Source: Treponema sp. (lineage in GTDB: Bacteria; Spirochaetota; Spirochaetia; Treponematales; Treponemataceae). From it: a stretch of 9,939 bases of DNA. The notes under the pieces were generated by a model that was not told where the DNA came from, searched no databases, and saw nothing but the letters and a program-made list of their open reading frames with translations. The stretch is from contig JAAZCS010000047.1 of the NCBI GenBank assembly GCA_012513125.1, forward strand, positions 1-9,939. Direction: 5' to 3'. A program made the position numbers and the translations under genes. This document shows positions 1 to 6,481 of the stretch, piece by piece; within the stretch, counting starts at the first letter, position 1, and each line of letters begins with the position of its first letter.

Positions 1-2
1 AA

Positions 3-401
3 ATAGTTAAAAAGAATAATATTGATACTTGGACTTTACTTGACATTTGGATGTTGAATTATGATGAAAGTGTTCGAGAACTAAACTTTAAAGAAGTAAT
101 AGACTACCTACTGAAGAGCAATTTTATCATTATAGAGGACGATAAATATATATGGAAATTTTTTCCTGGAAAAACAGGAAACACTATGATTGCAACTTTT
201 TTAGTTATGTGCAATAAAAGAAGATTTATTGATTTAACGAGTTATTCAGCCTCTGAATTGGACAGAATAATGAAAAATACATTTAATGATAGTTATAAAA
301 CCAGTGATGCTTATCAAGAAGGAAACCGAGATCGTAAATCAGAAAATTACATTGATCATTTTCTTTCAATGCCAATGATTAAAAAGCACATATCGTTGTA
401 A
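3..401 (+). CDS. Unrecognised protein, 3' part of a gene entering from the left edge
   Basis: I do not recognise this product. The first ATG in the frame is at 51 (116 residues), but the frame stays open upstream to the window edge. The 16 extra residues (IVKKNNIDTWTLLDIW) read like ordinary protein, so the gene probably starts outside the window and this is its C-terminal part. Visible are a charged, mainly helical N-terminal stretch, a W-K-F-F-P-G-K-T-G segment, and a helix-rich tail with many Asn, Asp and Lys residues. The W..GKT..L(I)..L pattern followed by an acidic helix faintly recalls the C-terminal part of RteC-like regulators of Bacteroides elements. That resemblance is weak and I do not assign the family. 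No signal peptide or membrane segment is evident. The next gene lies 110 bases downstream, so the two are probably not tightly coupled. Confidence 0.6.
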   Translation: MVKKNNIDTWTLLDIWMLNYDESVRELNFKEVIDYLLKSNFIIIEDDKYIWKFFPGKTGNTMIATFLVMCNKRRFIDLTSYSASELDRIMKNTFNDSYKTSDAYQEGNRDRKSENYIDHFLSMPMIKKHISL

Positions 402-462
402 TGTCTTTTTTTAACCTATGACTACGATAACCACGATAGCTTAAAAAAAACCTATGATCATT

Positions 463-510
463 GCAGTAGAATTTGAAAGAAAACTAAAAGAAATAATAAA
501 ACTCTACTGC
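463..510. promoter_or_regulatory. Inverted repeat directly upstream of the HTH gene start
   Basis: GCAGTAGA at 463-470 is the exact reverse complement of TCTACTGC at 503-510, one base before the ATG at 512. In RNA the arms would form an 8-bp stem closing a 32-base A-rich loop, placing the start codon at the foot of the hairpin. As DNA it could be a split operator for the HTH protein it precedes. The symmetry is seen in the sequence; the role is inferred. Confidence 0.35.
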
Positions 511-511
511 T

Positions 512-901
512 ATGGAACTAAATTTTGAAAGAATTCAACAAAAGGAAATAAAGATGAATTTAACCCACATTGGAATACTAAATGAAAAAGTGGATTATTT
601 AATTGATCAAATTGCTTTGCTTGGTACTAAACTAAGTGATGATAGCCAATTGTCAGCTAAAGAAGAGGATGATGTTATCCAAGTAAAACAAGCTGCAAAA
701 ATATTAGGAAGATCAGAATCTACAGTTTATATCAAAGCATCTAAAAAAGAGATTCCTTGTTGGAATGATACTGGCCGTTTATTATTTAGTCGTAAAGATC
801 TTACTGAATGGGTCTTGGCAAATAAAACATCAAAAAAAGAAGAAACATCTAAAACTAAAATGCGAACTATAAGAAATACATACGCAAAAAAAAGGAACTG
901 A
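512..901 (+). CDS. Small helix-turn-helix protein, excisionase/MerR-like (HTH_17 type)
   Basis: The 129-residue product has an N-terminal helical part (about 1-50), possibly a short coiled coil, then a winged-helix-type DNA-binding segment at about 53-103. The order VIQVKQAAKILGRSESTVYI, a basic turn, GRLLFSRKDLTEWVLA is the typical pattern of the HTH_17 family: helix-turn-helix, a beta wing ending in an Arg/Phe-Ser strand, and a closing helix. A basic Lys/Thr-rich tail follows. In Bacteroidota integrative elements, proteins of this size and fold are common at the head of the replication and mobilization block and act as excision or transcription factors. Whether this one is an excisionase or a repressor cannot be told. 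A second in-frame ATG at 554 (MNLTHIGILNEK) would give 115 residues and is a reasonable alternative start. The stop codon lies inside the terminator at 888-925, so transcription probably ends here. Confidence 0.85.
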   Translation: MELNFERIQQKEIKMNLTHIGILNEKVDYLIDQIALLGTKLSDDSQLSAKEEDDVIQVKQAAKILGRSESTVYIKASKKEIPCWNDTGRLLFSRKDLTEWVLANKTSKKEETSKTKMRTIRNTYAKKRN

Positions 902-925
902 CGTCTCACTTTCAGCTCCTTTTTT
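888..925 (+). terminator. Intrinsic terminator overlapping the stop codon of the HTH gene
   Basis: AAAAAAGGAACTG (888-900) pairs with CAGCTCCTTTTTT (913-925) with a single A.C mismatch and a 12-base loop, and ends in a T run. The A tract on the left arm makes it potentially bidirectional. The TGA stop at 899-901 straddles the stem-loop junction. The following ATPase gene starts 20 bases after the T run, so it needs its own promoter or read-through. Confidence 0.75.
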
Positions 926-945
926 AAATCTTTAATTACATTATA

Positions 946-1929
946 ATGACAAATTTACAAAAAAATTTGAATGGAGGAATTATATCTCAAAATTCTAAGG
1001 CTTTTTTTTCTTCATCGCTTAAAACTGCAGTAGAATTAGCTGATGATGGTGCGAACCTAGAACCATTAAAATGCATCTGGGGAAATTACATCCTCGAAAA
1101 CTCCTTTATTCATCATCCAAGTGAACGAGGAACTGGCAAAACACTACTAAGTCTACAGCTATGTTTAGCAATTTCATCTGGCTGGGGTTCTTTTTGCGGT
1201 GAAAAAATCGAGTTTCATGGCAATACACTTCTTCTTAACTTCGAATTAAACGAGCATGTTATTAAACGAAGAATGGATCATCTTTTTAAGAATCCACCAC
1301 AGGAAATTAATCAAAAAAAATATCAAGCTAGAGTTTATACATCAAGAAATAGCTTTTTAAATGAACTCCCAGAGATCAGTAAAATGATTGAAAAATATAA
1401 GCCTACGGTCATTTTTATAGACAATTTTAGGCTTGCATTTCTGGAATCTGATGGTAATTCCAATAAAGAAGTTGCTCAAGCAATGAATCAAGTGCTAACT
1501 CTCAGAGATATATATAATTGCAGTATAGTTCTCATTGATCATACAAGGAAAAACACACGCAGCCAATCAACCGAATCAGATCTTCAAAGTGGAGCAGGTT
1601 CAAAAAGTGATTTGGCCGATGGTGATTACTTTCTTAGACGATCTAGTAAAAATGAAACGTTCAGGATTCTAAAGCGTTCAAAATCACGTAACTGTCCAGA
1701 CCAAAAAGGAGCTAAACTACTACGTTTCAATACTAAAACTTTATGGTTTGAAGTTGAGGAGGAGTGTGTGAATGAGGCAATGCATTTAGGCAATGGAATT
1801 AATGTTTCAACTGATGAAAAGAAAGAAATCGCAAAGGAACTTTATGATAAAGGGCAATCGATGGAACAAATTTCAACAGTTTTTGGCGTATCCAAAAGTA
1901 CAATTTCTCGCTGGCTTAGTGCATATTAG
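946..1929 (+). CDS. RepA-like AAA ATPase (AAA_25/RecA-fold) with C-terminal HTH
   Basis: The 327-residue protein has the layout of the RepA/AAA_25 helicase-loader-like ATPases found in replication blocks of Bacteroidota mobile elements. The P-loop is at residues 59-66 (SERGTGKT). The Walker B strand is at 154-159 (TVIFID, ending in Asp159). A second beta strand, IVLIDHTRK, at 194-202 matches the sensor strand with conserved His-x-x-Lys seen in this family. The first glycine of the classical GxxxxGKT loop is replaced by Ser59. A C-terminal helix-turn-helix at about 294-325 (AKELYDKGQSMEQISTVFGV then SKSTISRWL) resembles resolvase/HTH_23 domains and could bind the 9-bp repeat array just downstream. 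It likely drives DNA unwinding or primosome loading for element replication, next to the primase gene that starts 119 bases later. Biochemical role is inferred from family and context. Confidence 0.82.
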   Translation: MTNLQKNLNGGIISQNSKAFFSSSLKTAVELADDGANLEPLKCIWGNYILENSFIHHPSERGTGKTLLSLQLCLAISSGWGSFCGEKIEFHGNTLLLNFELNEHVIKRRMDHLFKNPPQEINQKKYQARVYTSRNSFLNELPEISKMIEKYKPTVIFIDNFRLAFLESDGNSNKEVAQAMNQVLTLRDIYNCSIVLIDHTRKNTRSQSTESDLQSGAGSKSDLADGDYFLRRSSKNETFRILKRSKSRNCPDQKGAKLLRFNTKTLWFEVEEECVNEAMHLGNGINVSTDEKKEIAKELYDKGQSMEQISTVFGVSKSTISRWLSAY

Positions 1930-1958
1930 AGAAAATATTAACCTAAGAAAATGGAAAA

Positions 1959-2031
1959 GTTGCGTTCCGTTCCGCTTGTTCCACAAGTTCTATTTGTTGC
2001 ATAAGTTGCATCTGTTCCAGTTGTTCCATTT
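1959..2031. repeat. Phased 9-bp repeat array, iteron-like, between ATPase and primase genes
   Basis: The pentamer GTTCC, GTTGC or GTTCT begins at 1959, 1964, 1969, 1978, 1987, 1996, 2005, 2014 and 2023. The last seven are spaced exactly 9 bases apart and the first three 5 bases apart. The unit is GTT(C/G)(C/T) plus four variable bases; on the other strand it reads GGAAC or GCAAC. It sits between a RepA-like ATPase with a C-terminal HTH and a primase-like gene, where an iteron-type origin or a replication-control site would be expected. No AT-rich unwinding tract or DnaA box was identified beside it. The periodicity is seen directly; an origin function is inference. Confidence 0.7.
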
Positions 2032-2048
2032 TCAAAAAACTTAACACT

Positions 2049-2912
2049 ATGAATTGTCAGAAAGCAAAAACCATTCAGATAACAAACTATCTGAGTGTGC
2101 TTGGTTTCAAACCTGTTCGGATAGTAAAAAACAATTACTGGTATAAGAGCATGATCAGGCAAAATGAATCTCAAGCTTCTTTTAAAGTTGATGCTAACCA
2201 AAACTGTTGGTATGACCATGGACTTGGTGAAGGAGGTAACATACTTGATCTTGTTATGAAAATACACAGACTTAATAGCGTTTCGGAAGCACTTAGGGAA
2301 CTTAATGGGAATCGAGTCTCATCTTCTTTTTCTTTTCATCAGCTAAAGAAAAATCTCCCAATAAAAGAAACAGATCAGGTTCAAAGAGTTGAAAAGCTAT
2401 CAAATAGATCCTTGGTGCAATATATCACCGAAGTAAGAGGGATAAGCAAAGAACTAGCCCTAAAATATTGCTCAGAGGTTTATTACAAGGCCAACGAACG
2501 TCACTATTATGCCATCGGTTTTTTAAATGATATTGGAGGTTGGGAACTAAGAAACAAATACTGGAAAGGATGTATTGGATCTAAAGCCATAACAACATTA
2601 TTTAAAGGACATCCAAGCTGCTGTGTTTTTGAAGGCTTTATTGACTTTCTTTCCTTTCTGCAGCTCTTCCCAGAAAAAGTGAATACCAATGATTTTATTA
2701 TTCTTAACTCCCTTTCCAAAGTTGAGGATGTATTGACAATAGTAGCTGAATATAATCGAGTAAATCTTTTTCTTGATAATGATACAGCTGGTGAAAATGC
2801 TACCCTAGAATTGTTAAAATCGAGTATAAATATGATGGATCAGTCTCATTTTTATAACCCTTTTGTAGACCTTAATGAATACCTCCTAGGTAATAAAATT
2901 TTGAGAAGTTAA
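2049..2912 (+). CDS. Primase-like protein: degenerate CHC2 finger plus Toprim domain
   Basis: The 287-residue protein matches the short DnaG-related primases carried by Bacteroidota mobilizable elements. Residues about 10-85 follow the CHC2 zinc-finger fold (YWYKSMIRQNESQASFKV, then WYDHGLGEGGNILDLVMKI), but the metal-binding Cys/His positions of DnaG are gone, as is usual for this group. A Toprim domain follows at about 185-265, with the catalytic glutamate Glu195 in VFEGFIDFLSFL and the metal-binding Asp243-x-Asp245 in LFLDNDTAGENA. Between them lies a linker with the pattern VRGISKELALKYCSEV, typical of the primase core start. It lacks the helicase-binding domain of cellular DnaG. It probably synthesises or supports primers for element replication together with the ATPase encoded upstream. 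The ATG follows the 9-bp repeat array by 17 bases. Confidence 0.85.
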   Translation: MNCQKAKTIQITNYLSVLGFKPVRIVKNNYWYKSMIRQNESQASFKVDANQNCWYDHGLGEGGNILDLVMKIHRLNSVSEALRELNGNRVSSSFSFHQLKKNLPIKETDQVQRVEKLSNRSLVQYITEVRGISKELALKYCSEVYYKANERHYYAIGFLNDIGGWELRNKYWKGCIGSKAITTLFKGHPSCCVFEGFIDFLSFLQLFPEKVNTNDFIILNSLSKVEDVLTIVAEYNRVNLFLDNDTAGENATLELLKSSINMMDQSHFYNPFVDLNEYLLGNKILRS

Positions 2913-3088
2913 GGTAGGCAAGCGGGAACAGTAAAACTGTTGATTTGAAGAAGGCTTTACTTGCGTAAAGTATTGATATATAGCAGATAATAAAATCTAA
3001 TATATATTATTTTTATCACCAGACTCTATTAACGCTATATATAAGTAGCTCAAAATTAGATGTTTATTTAATATTAAAACCTATTACC
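2913..3088. other. Candidate oriT region upstream of the mobilization genes
   Basis: This 176-base gap contains two perfect small hairpins. AACAGT (2927-2932) pairs with ACTGTT (2936-2941) over a 3-base loop, and CTTTAC (2955-2960) pairs with GTAAAG (2965-2970) over a TTGC loop. GCAAG at 2918-2922 is also complementary to CTTGC at 2960-2964, so alternative pairings exist. A 12-base AT palindrome, TAATATATATTA, lies at 2998-3009 and could belong to the promoter of the following operon. In elements with BfmA/BtgA-type mobilization proteins the transfer origin usually lies just upstream of the first mobilization gene, which is the reason for this call. No nic site can be named from sequence alone. 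Confidence 0.4.
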
Positions 3089-3682
3089 ATGAATAGCACA
3101 CTTACCACAACTAATATAGGAAAATCGGAGCTTAAGTCTCTCCGCTCCTTGGCCAAAACGCATAACTTAAAACAGGTTGAATTTATAAATCATGCAATTG
3201 CATATTTTAAAAAAACAGGCATCAATCCTTCAGATCAAATTTTTTCCCCGAGAGAGGAAATAAACAAACTTAGCACTCGAATGGATCAAGTAATTGGATT
3301 TAAAAAAACCCAAGAAGAAAAAAAACTTAATCCCCTGCTGGATGAGTTGATTTTGATTAGTCGAAGATTGAACGATCAGATAGAAGACCAAATAACAATA
3401 GAACATCTTGGAAAACTTTATACACTAATGATGAAAATTATGGAGGAAGAAAAGAATGGCCAAGAATTTAATAGTAAAGAGTTTGAAAAAATAATTAATG
3501 GTATTAACAAACTGCCTCGTTACCTATTAGAAATAGAAAAAAGGCAAGAGCTAACAAATAAATTTCAAGAGAACCTATTTACAGCTCAAAAAAACAAAAC
3601 CAGACTAGGAAGCTTTCAGCAAAGTGATATTGAAGCATTCAATCAATTATCAAAGCAGTTAAACAATTCGATAAATGATTAA
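3089..3682 (+). CDS. BfmA/BtgA-like mobilization accessory protein
   Basis: The 197-residue protein has an N-terminal segment at about 10-50 (KSELKSLRSLAKTHNLKQVE, then FINHAIAYFKKTGINPSD) that reads like the ribbon-helix-helix-type DNA-binding head of the BfmA/BtgA family. Next comes the family-like stretch RMDQVIGFKKTQEEKKLNPL at about 69-88 and a long helical, Glu/Lys-rich C-terminal part that is probably coiled coil. Members of this family bind oriT and help the relaxase in mobilizable Bacteroides elements. Its stop is followed by the relaxase-like gene after two bases, a spacing that suggests translational coupling. The function rests on family resemblance and on position next to the DUF5712-type gene. 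A promoter is expected in the AT-rich gap upstream, but no TAnnTTTG element is clear. Confidence 0.75.
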   Translation: MNSTLTTTNIGKSELKSLRSLAKTHNLKQVEFINHAIAYFKKTGINPSDQIFSPREEINKLSTRMDQVIGFKKTQEEKKLNPLLDELILISRRLNDQIEDQITIEHLGKLYTLMMKIMEEEKNGQEFNSKEFEKIINGINKLPRYLLEIEKRQELTNKFQENLFTAQKNKTRLGSFQQSDIEAFNQLSKQLNNSIND

Positions 3683-3684
3683 TT

Positions 3685-5079
3685 ATGCCTTACGTAAAAT
3701 TTGACACTCCAGCAATGGCTAACAAAGCCACTCCAGCAGGTTTTGTGGCGTATATGGAGAAAGAAGATAAATTAAAAGGGATCGATAAAGAGTTTTGGTT
3801 CAACGAGCGTGATAACTATATCCCATCACACAGAATAATGGAAGATATTGAGAATCAAAAAGGATTGGGTAAGAATGATACTCGATACTACACTGGTTCA
3901 ATCAGCTTTTCGGAAGAAGAACTTGCTTTTCTTAATAATGATACCAAGAAACTAAAGCAATTTGGTAAGGCTTTCATTGAAGAGTACGCCAACAATTTTA
4001 ACAAAGGACTTTCTGCCCGTGATGTTCGTTTTTATCTAAAATTGGAGACTGATAGATATTACAAAGGAACTGACTTGGACGTGGCCTCAGGTAGTAAAAG
4101 AACTGGAATGAAAAAGCCAGGATGCAATACCCATTTTCATTTCATCATCGGTCGAAAAAGTTGGGATGAAAAGAAAAAGCTTTCACCCCAAAGCAACCAT
4201 ATTAATACAAAAACTGGTGCCGTTAAAGGTGGCTTTTCAAGGGATGAATTAAAAAAGAGAACAGAGTATCTATTTGATACGAAGTTTAAATACAATCGGC
4301 CACTGGAGCAAACTTACCAGCATTATAAAAGCAACTGTTCGAGACAAGACCTTAAAAGTAGAGTAAAGGAGAAAGTGCTTCTTGCCGACAAAACAACATC
4401 ATCACTTAGGTATGATTATTTAACGCTTGAAGAGAAAGAAAAGAAACTAAATGTTTTGGTTAATTATATGCAACATGGTATAAACAAGAACAACGCAAAT
4501 CCGATAAGCATAGATGCAAAATCAATATTGGATGAAGCTCATAAACGAAATTATAATGGGGATGTATATAAAGCATTACTAAACATGAATTATCGACTTA
4601 AAAATGGTTTTAAACCTACTGGTGACGTAACACCCTATATTCTTGAATATGCAAAATTTACTGGTGCACCCTATAGTAAACTACCTCAATCTATGAAAGA
4701 AGATCGATTTATGAGATTCGTTCAGATCATTAATAAACAGCTACCTAAAGATGATAGACTGGATTCCATAAAACTTTTTGAAATAGAGAAGCAGAATCAT
4801 TTGAATGGAAAAGTGTATAGGGCATTGGGTGAATTTAATAACCTGCTCAGCAACGAAGGTGCGCCTAAAGGTGCACAAACAGTCATTTTAGAATCTTTAA
4901 GAGAAAAACATACAACTCCGAATCTTAGCTCTGAAGAAAATGCAAAGCATCATGATACCAATATAGGCAATGCTATTTCATCTGTTTTGAAGGAGTTTTC
5001 ACTTGGCAACCTAAATGTTGGTTCTTCAAGCGACATGGAGAAACCAATCAAGAAAAAGAAAAGAAAACTAAGACGCTGA
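3685..5079 (+). CDS. DUF5712/BtgB-like relaxase-type mobilization protein
   Basis: The 464-residue protein resembles the DUF5712 mobilization proteins of Bacteroidota elements. Visible are the N-terminal block MPYVKFDTPAMANKATPAGF followed by a YMEKED helix, the YYTGSISFSEEE strand at about 68-80, and the putative metal-binding HFH at residues 150-152 in NTHFHFIIGRK. That last pattern, His-x-His on a beta strand, is typical of HUH endonucleases. The paired tyrosines Y125-Y126 (ETDRYYKGTD) are candidates for the nicking residue, but this is not certain. The C-terminal half is helical and ends in a very basic tail (KPIKKKKRKLRR). The likely role is single-strand cleavage at oriT and piloting of DNA during mobilization by a helper conjugative element, since no coupling protein or secretion gene is visible here. 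It ends 20 bases before parA. Confidence 0.78.
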   Translation: MPYVKFDTPAMANKATPAGFVAYMEKEDKLKGIDKEFWFNERDNYIPSHRIMEDIENQKGLGKNDTRYYTGSISFSEEELAFLNNDTKKLKQFGKAFIEEYANNFNKGLSARDVRFYLKLETDRYYKGTDLDVASGSKRTGMKKPGCNTHFHFIIGRKSWDEKKKLSPQSNHINTKTGAVKGGFSRDELKKRTEYLFDTKFKYNRPLEQTYQHYKSNCSRQDLKSRVKEKVLLADKTTSSLRYDYLTLEEKEKKLNVLVNYMQHGINKNNANPISIDAKSILDEAHKRNYNGDVYKALLNMNYRLKNGFKPTGDVTPYILEYAKFTGAPYSKLPQSMKEDRFMRFVQIINKQLPKDDRLDSIKLFEIEKQNHLNGKVYRALGEFNNLLSNEGAPKGAQTVILESLREKHTTPNLSSEENAKHHDTNIGNAISSVLKEFSLGNLNVGSSSDMEKPIKKKKRKLRR

Positions 5080-5099
5080 ATCTAAAACTTAAATTTATT

Positions 5100-5843
5100 A
5101 TGGGAAAAATAATCGCTTTTATTAACCAAAAAGGTGGCGTTGGAAAAACAACTACCACTGCATCTGTTGCCGCAGGGATGGCAAAATTAGGATTAAAAAC
5201 TTTGGGCGTCGACTTGGATGCTCAATGTAATTTAACAACCTCCTTCGGTGTTGTGGACGCCAATAGCAACACTTATAGCACACTCAAAGGACAGATCCAG
5301 TTTAACCCGATAAAGTTAAATTCACATTTGGAAATTCTGCCTTCGTCGGTTGATCTTAGTGCTTTTGAGTTAGAAATGTCTGCAGAGCCTGGGAAAGAAT
5401 ATCTATTATCGGAGTTGTTGGAGTCGGTAACCGACCAATATGATTATATTTTGCTTGACTGCTCTCCCAACCTAGGGCTAATTTCGATAAATGCTTTAAC
5501 TGCAGCTGACTTCTATATCATTCCACTACTTCCTCATCATTTAAGTATTCAAGGTTTAACCAAATTGCTGGAAATAGCTGATAAAGTTAAAAAGAGACTC
5601 AATCCGAAACTGGAAATGAGGGGAATTGTTTTAACGCAGTATAACAACCACAAAGTTCTGCATAAAGATATTGCCATGGTTATAAAAAATCATTTTGGTG
5701 AAAAGCTCCTTAAACCTGTTGTTAGGGAACACATTTCTCTGGCAGAAGCCCCGATTTCTGGAACCGACATTTTTGAATATGCCCCAAAAAGTAGTGGGGC
5801 AGAAGACTATTTGAATCTGACAAAAGAGATCATTAAACTTTAA
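5100..5843 (+). CDS. parA: ParA-family partition ATPase
   Basis: The 247-residue length is standard for a short ParA/Soj-type ATPase without an N-terminal HTH. The deviant Walker A motif KGGVGKTT is at residues 11-18 with the signature lysine Lys11. The Walker A' region VDLDAQCNLT is at 37-46 and contains Asp40. Walker B is LLDCSPNLG around Asp120. The family patterns PLLPHHLSIQGL and REHISLAEAP follow. Such proteins bind DNA non-specifically and move or position plasmid or integrative-element copies with a centromere-binding partner. Here that partner is probably the RHH protein encoded 12 bases downstream. Placement in one operon with mobilization genes suggests the element has a replicating stage that needs to be maintained. 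The family call is secure; the maintenance role is inferred. Confidence 0.93.
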   Translation: MGKIIAFINQKGGVGKTTTTASVAAGMAKLGLKTLGVDLDAQCNLTTSFGVVDANSNTYSTLKGQIQFNPIKLNSHLEILPSSVDLSAFELEMSAEPGKEYLLSELLESVTDQYDYILLDCSPNLGLISINALTAADFYIIPLLPHHLSIQGLTKLLEIADKVKKRLNPKLEMRGIVLTQYNNHKVLHKDIAMVIKNHFGEKLLKPVVREHISLAEAPISGTDIFEYAPKSSGAEDYLNLTKEIIKL

Positions 5844-5855
5844 AACTTACTTCTG

Positions 5856-6137
5856 ATGGCAAAAAAAGATTTTAAACAGGGACTGGATTTTTTAATTCAG
5901 AATTCAAAAGAAAATATCGAGAACTCAAAACACATCGGTAAAGACAAAAAAGCAGAGTCTGGTTCTCAAAAAGCCACTTATTACTTTAATACAGAAACAC
6001 TCAATACGATTAAAGCAATTGCGTGGTATGATCGTAAGACCATAGGACAGGTTATTGATGAAGCCCTTTCTGCTCATATTAAAGGTTATTCTGATCTAAA
6101 GAAGGCAAAAGATGAGTTTTTGGAAGAAACGAGATAG
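5856..6137 (+). CDS. Small ribbon-helix-helix protein, probable partner of ParA
   Basis: The 93-residue protein has a polar, Lys-rich N-terminal 38 residues that are probably disordered. A compact segment at about 40-78 follows: ATYYFNTETLNTIKAIAWYD, then RKTIGQVIDEALSAHIKGY. This reads as a beta strand followed by two helices with a tight turn, the Arc/MetJ/ParG ribbon-helix-helix pattern. In type Ib partition systems a small RHH protein with a flexible N-terminus binds the centromere and stimulates ParA, so the position directly after parA fits that role. It could instead be a DUF3408-like protein of Bacteroides elements, which also lie beside parA and are not well understood. It is the last gene of the mobilization and partition operon. 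Confidence 0.75.
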   Translation: MAKKDFKQGLDFLIQNSKENIENSKHIGKDKKAESGSQKATYYFNTETLNTIKAIAWYDRKTIGQVIDEALSAHIKGYSDLKKAKDEFLEETR

Positions 6138-6213
6138 ATTCATTTTGCCAGACATACCATATACACCATAACTGACAGTATAACCATTAGTGGAATATCA
6201 AAAAGACATTCTT

Positions 6214-6228
6214 CTGTATATTATACAG
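6214..6228. promoter_or_regulatory. Perfect dyad CTGTATA-T-TATACAG
   Basis: CTGTATA at 6214-6220 and TATACAG at 6222-6228 are exact reverse complements around one central base. Such compact dyads usually bind a dimeric repressor; the RHH protein encoded just upstream is one candidate and the AraC-like protein downstream another. No binding evidence is available. Confidence 0.35.
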
Positions 6229-6238
6229 CTTCTTATTG

Positions 6239-6268
6239 TAAACCTGCTTACCAGAGGTTTATATTTTC
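6239..6268 (+). terminator. Terminator-like hairpin after the partition operon
   Basis: TAAACCT (6239-6245) pairs exactly with AGGTTTA (6255-6261) over a 9-base loop and is followed by TATTTTC. The stem has only two G-C pairs and the T run is interrupted, so it is weaker than the terminator at 888-925. Its position about 100 bases after the last gene of the operon fits termination. Confidence 0.4.
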
Positions 6269-6304
6269 TCAAATTTCAAAAGTCTTATTGAGCAACTATA
6301 TCTA

Positions 6305-6337
6305 TTTGATTTATTGCTACTTGTTGGTTTATGTTTT
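6305..6337 (+). promoter_or_regulatory. Candidate Bacteroidota-type promoter (TTTG ... TATGTTTT)
   Basis: TTTG at 6305-6308 is followed after 21 bases by TATGTTTT at 6330-6337, close to the flavobacterial -33 TTG / -7 TAnnTTTG consensus, with one mismatch in the -7 element. Transcription would begin about 15 bases before the mini-ORF at 6358 and would read into the AraC-like gene. AT-rich sequence gives such matches by chance fairly often. Confidence 0.3.
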
Positions 6338-6357
6338 TTGTTATCAGTGCTTTTTGT

Positions 6358-6447
6358 ATGAAGAAATATGACGTGGTAGAGCGACTTTCACTTAAATACC
6401 CAAGTTGTCAAAATCTTGAAAATGTCCGTTTGGATTGTCTTGTTTGA
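6358..6447 (+). CDS. 29-residue mini-ORF upstream of the AraC-like gene
   Basis: The ORF encodes MKKYDVVERLSLKYPSCQNL followed by ENVRLDCLV and a TGA stop. I do not recognise it. The amino-acid mix is plausible for real protein, and the N-terminus resembles the first helix of a small HTH protein. It could be a leader peptide, a remnant of a gene truncated by an insertion or deletion, or chance. It lies just behind the candidate promoter at 6305-6337, in a different frame from the AraC-like gene, whose chosen start is 35 bases after this stop. Confidence 0.25.
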   Translation: MKKYDVVERLSLKYPSCQNLENVRLDCLV

Positions 6448-6481
6448 GATTTATTTTTCTACAATTGCAGAAACAAAAATC

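Larger units (their letters stand above)
6138..6481. other. 344-base intergenic region at the mobilization/cargo boundary
   Basis: No long ORF exists here. It holds three ACCAT motifs at 6156, 6165 and 6183 (spacings of 9 and 18), a perfect 7-bp palindrome around 6221, a terminator-like hairpin at 6239-6261, a candidate promoter at 6305-6337 and a 29-codon ORF at 6358-6447. The sequence is AT-rich. No tRNA fragment, inverted terminal repeat or target duplication could be identified. Confidence 0.5.

Noticed and set aside
413..457. Direct repeats AACCTATGA (413-421, 449-457) and ACGATA (424-429, 433-438) as an attachment site
   Set aside because: They are short, 36 bases apart or less, without an integrase or matching copy elsewhere in the window. 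Chance repeats in AT-rich intergenic DNA are an adequate explanation.
727..909. Minus-strand ORF opposite the HTH gene
   Set aside because: It is a shadow of the well-supported HTH gene, and its sequence shows no recognisable domain.
1959..2031. CRISPR array
   Set aside because: Units of 9 bp without longer repeats or unique spacers, and no cas genes, rule this out.
1793..2267. Two overlapping ORFs, + strand 1793-2044 and - strand 1938-2267, whose proteins contain short repeats such as GTTGTDATYAT
   Set aside because: The three-residue repeats come from reading the 9-bp DNA array in frame. Both ORFs overlap the ATPase or primase genes and have no independent support.
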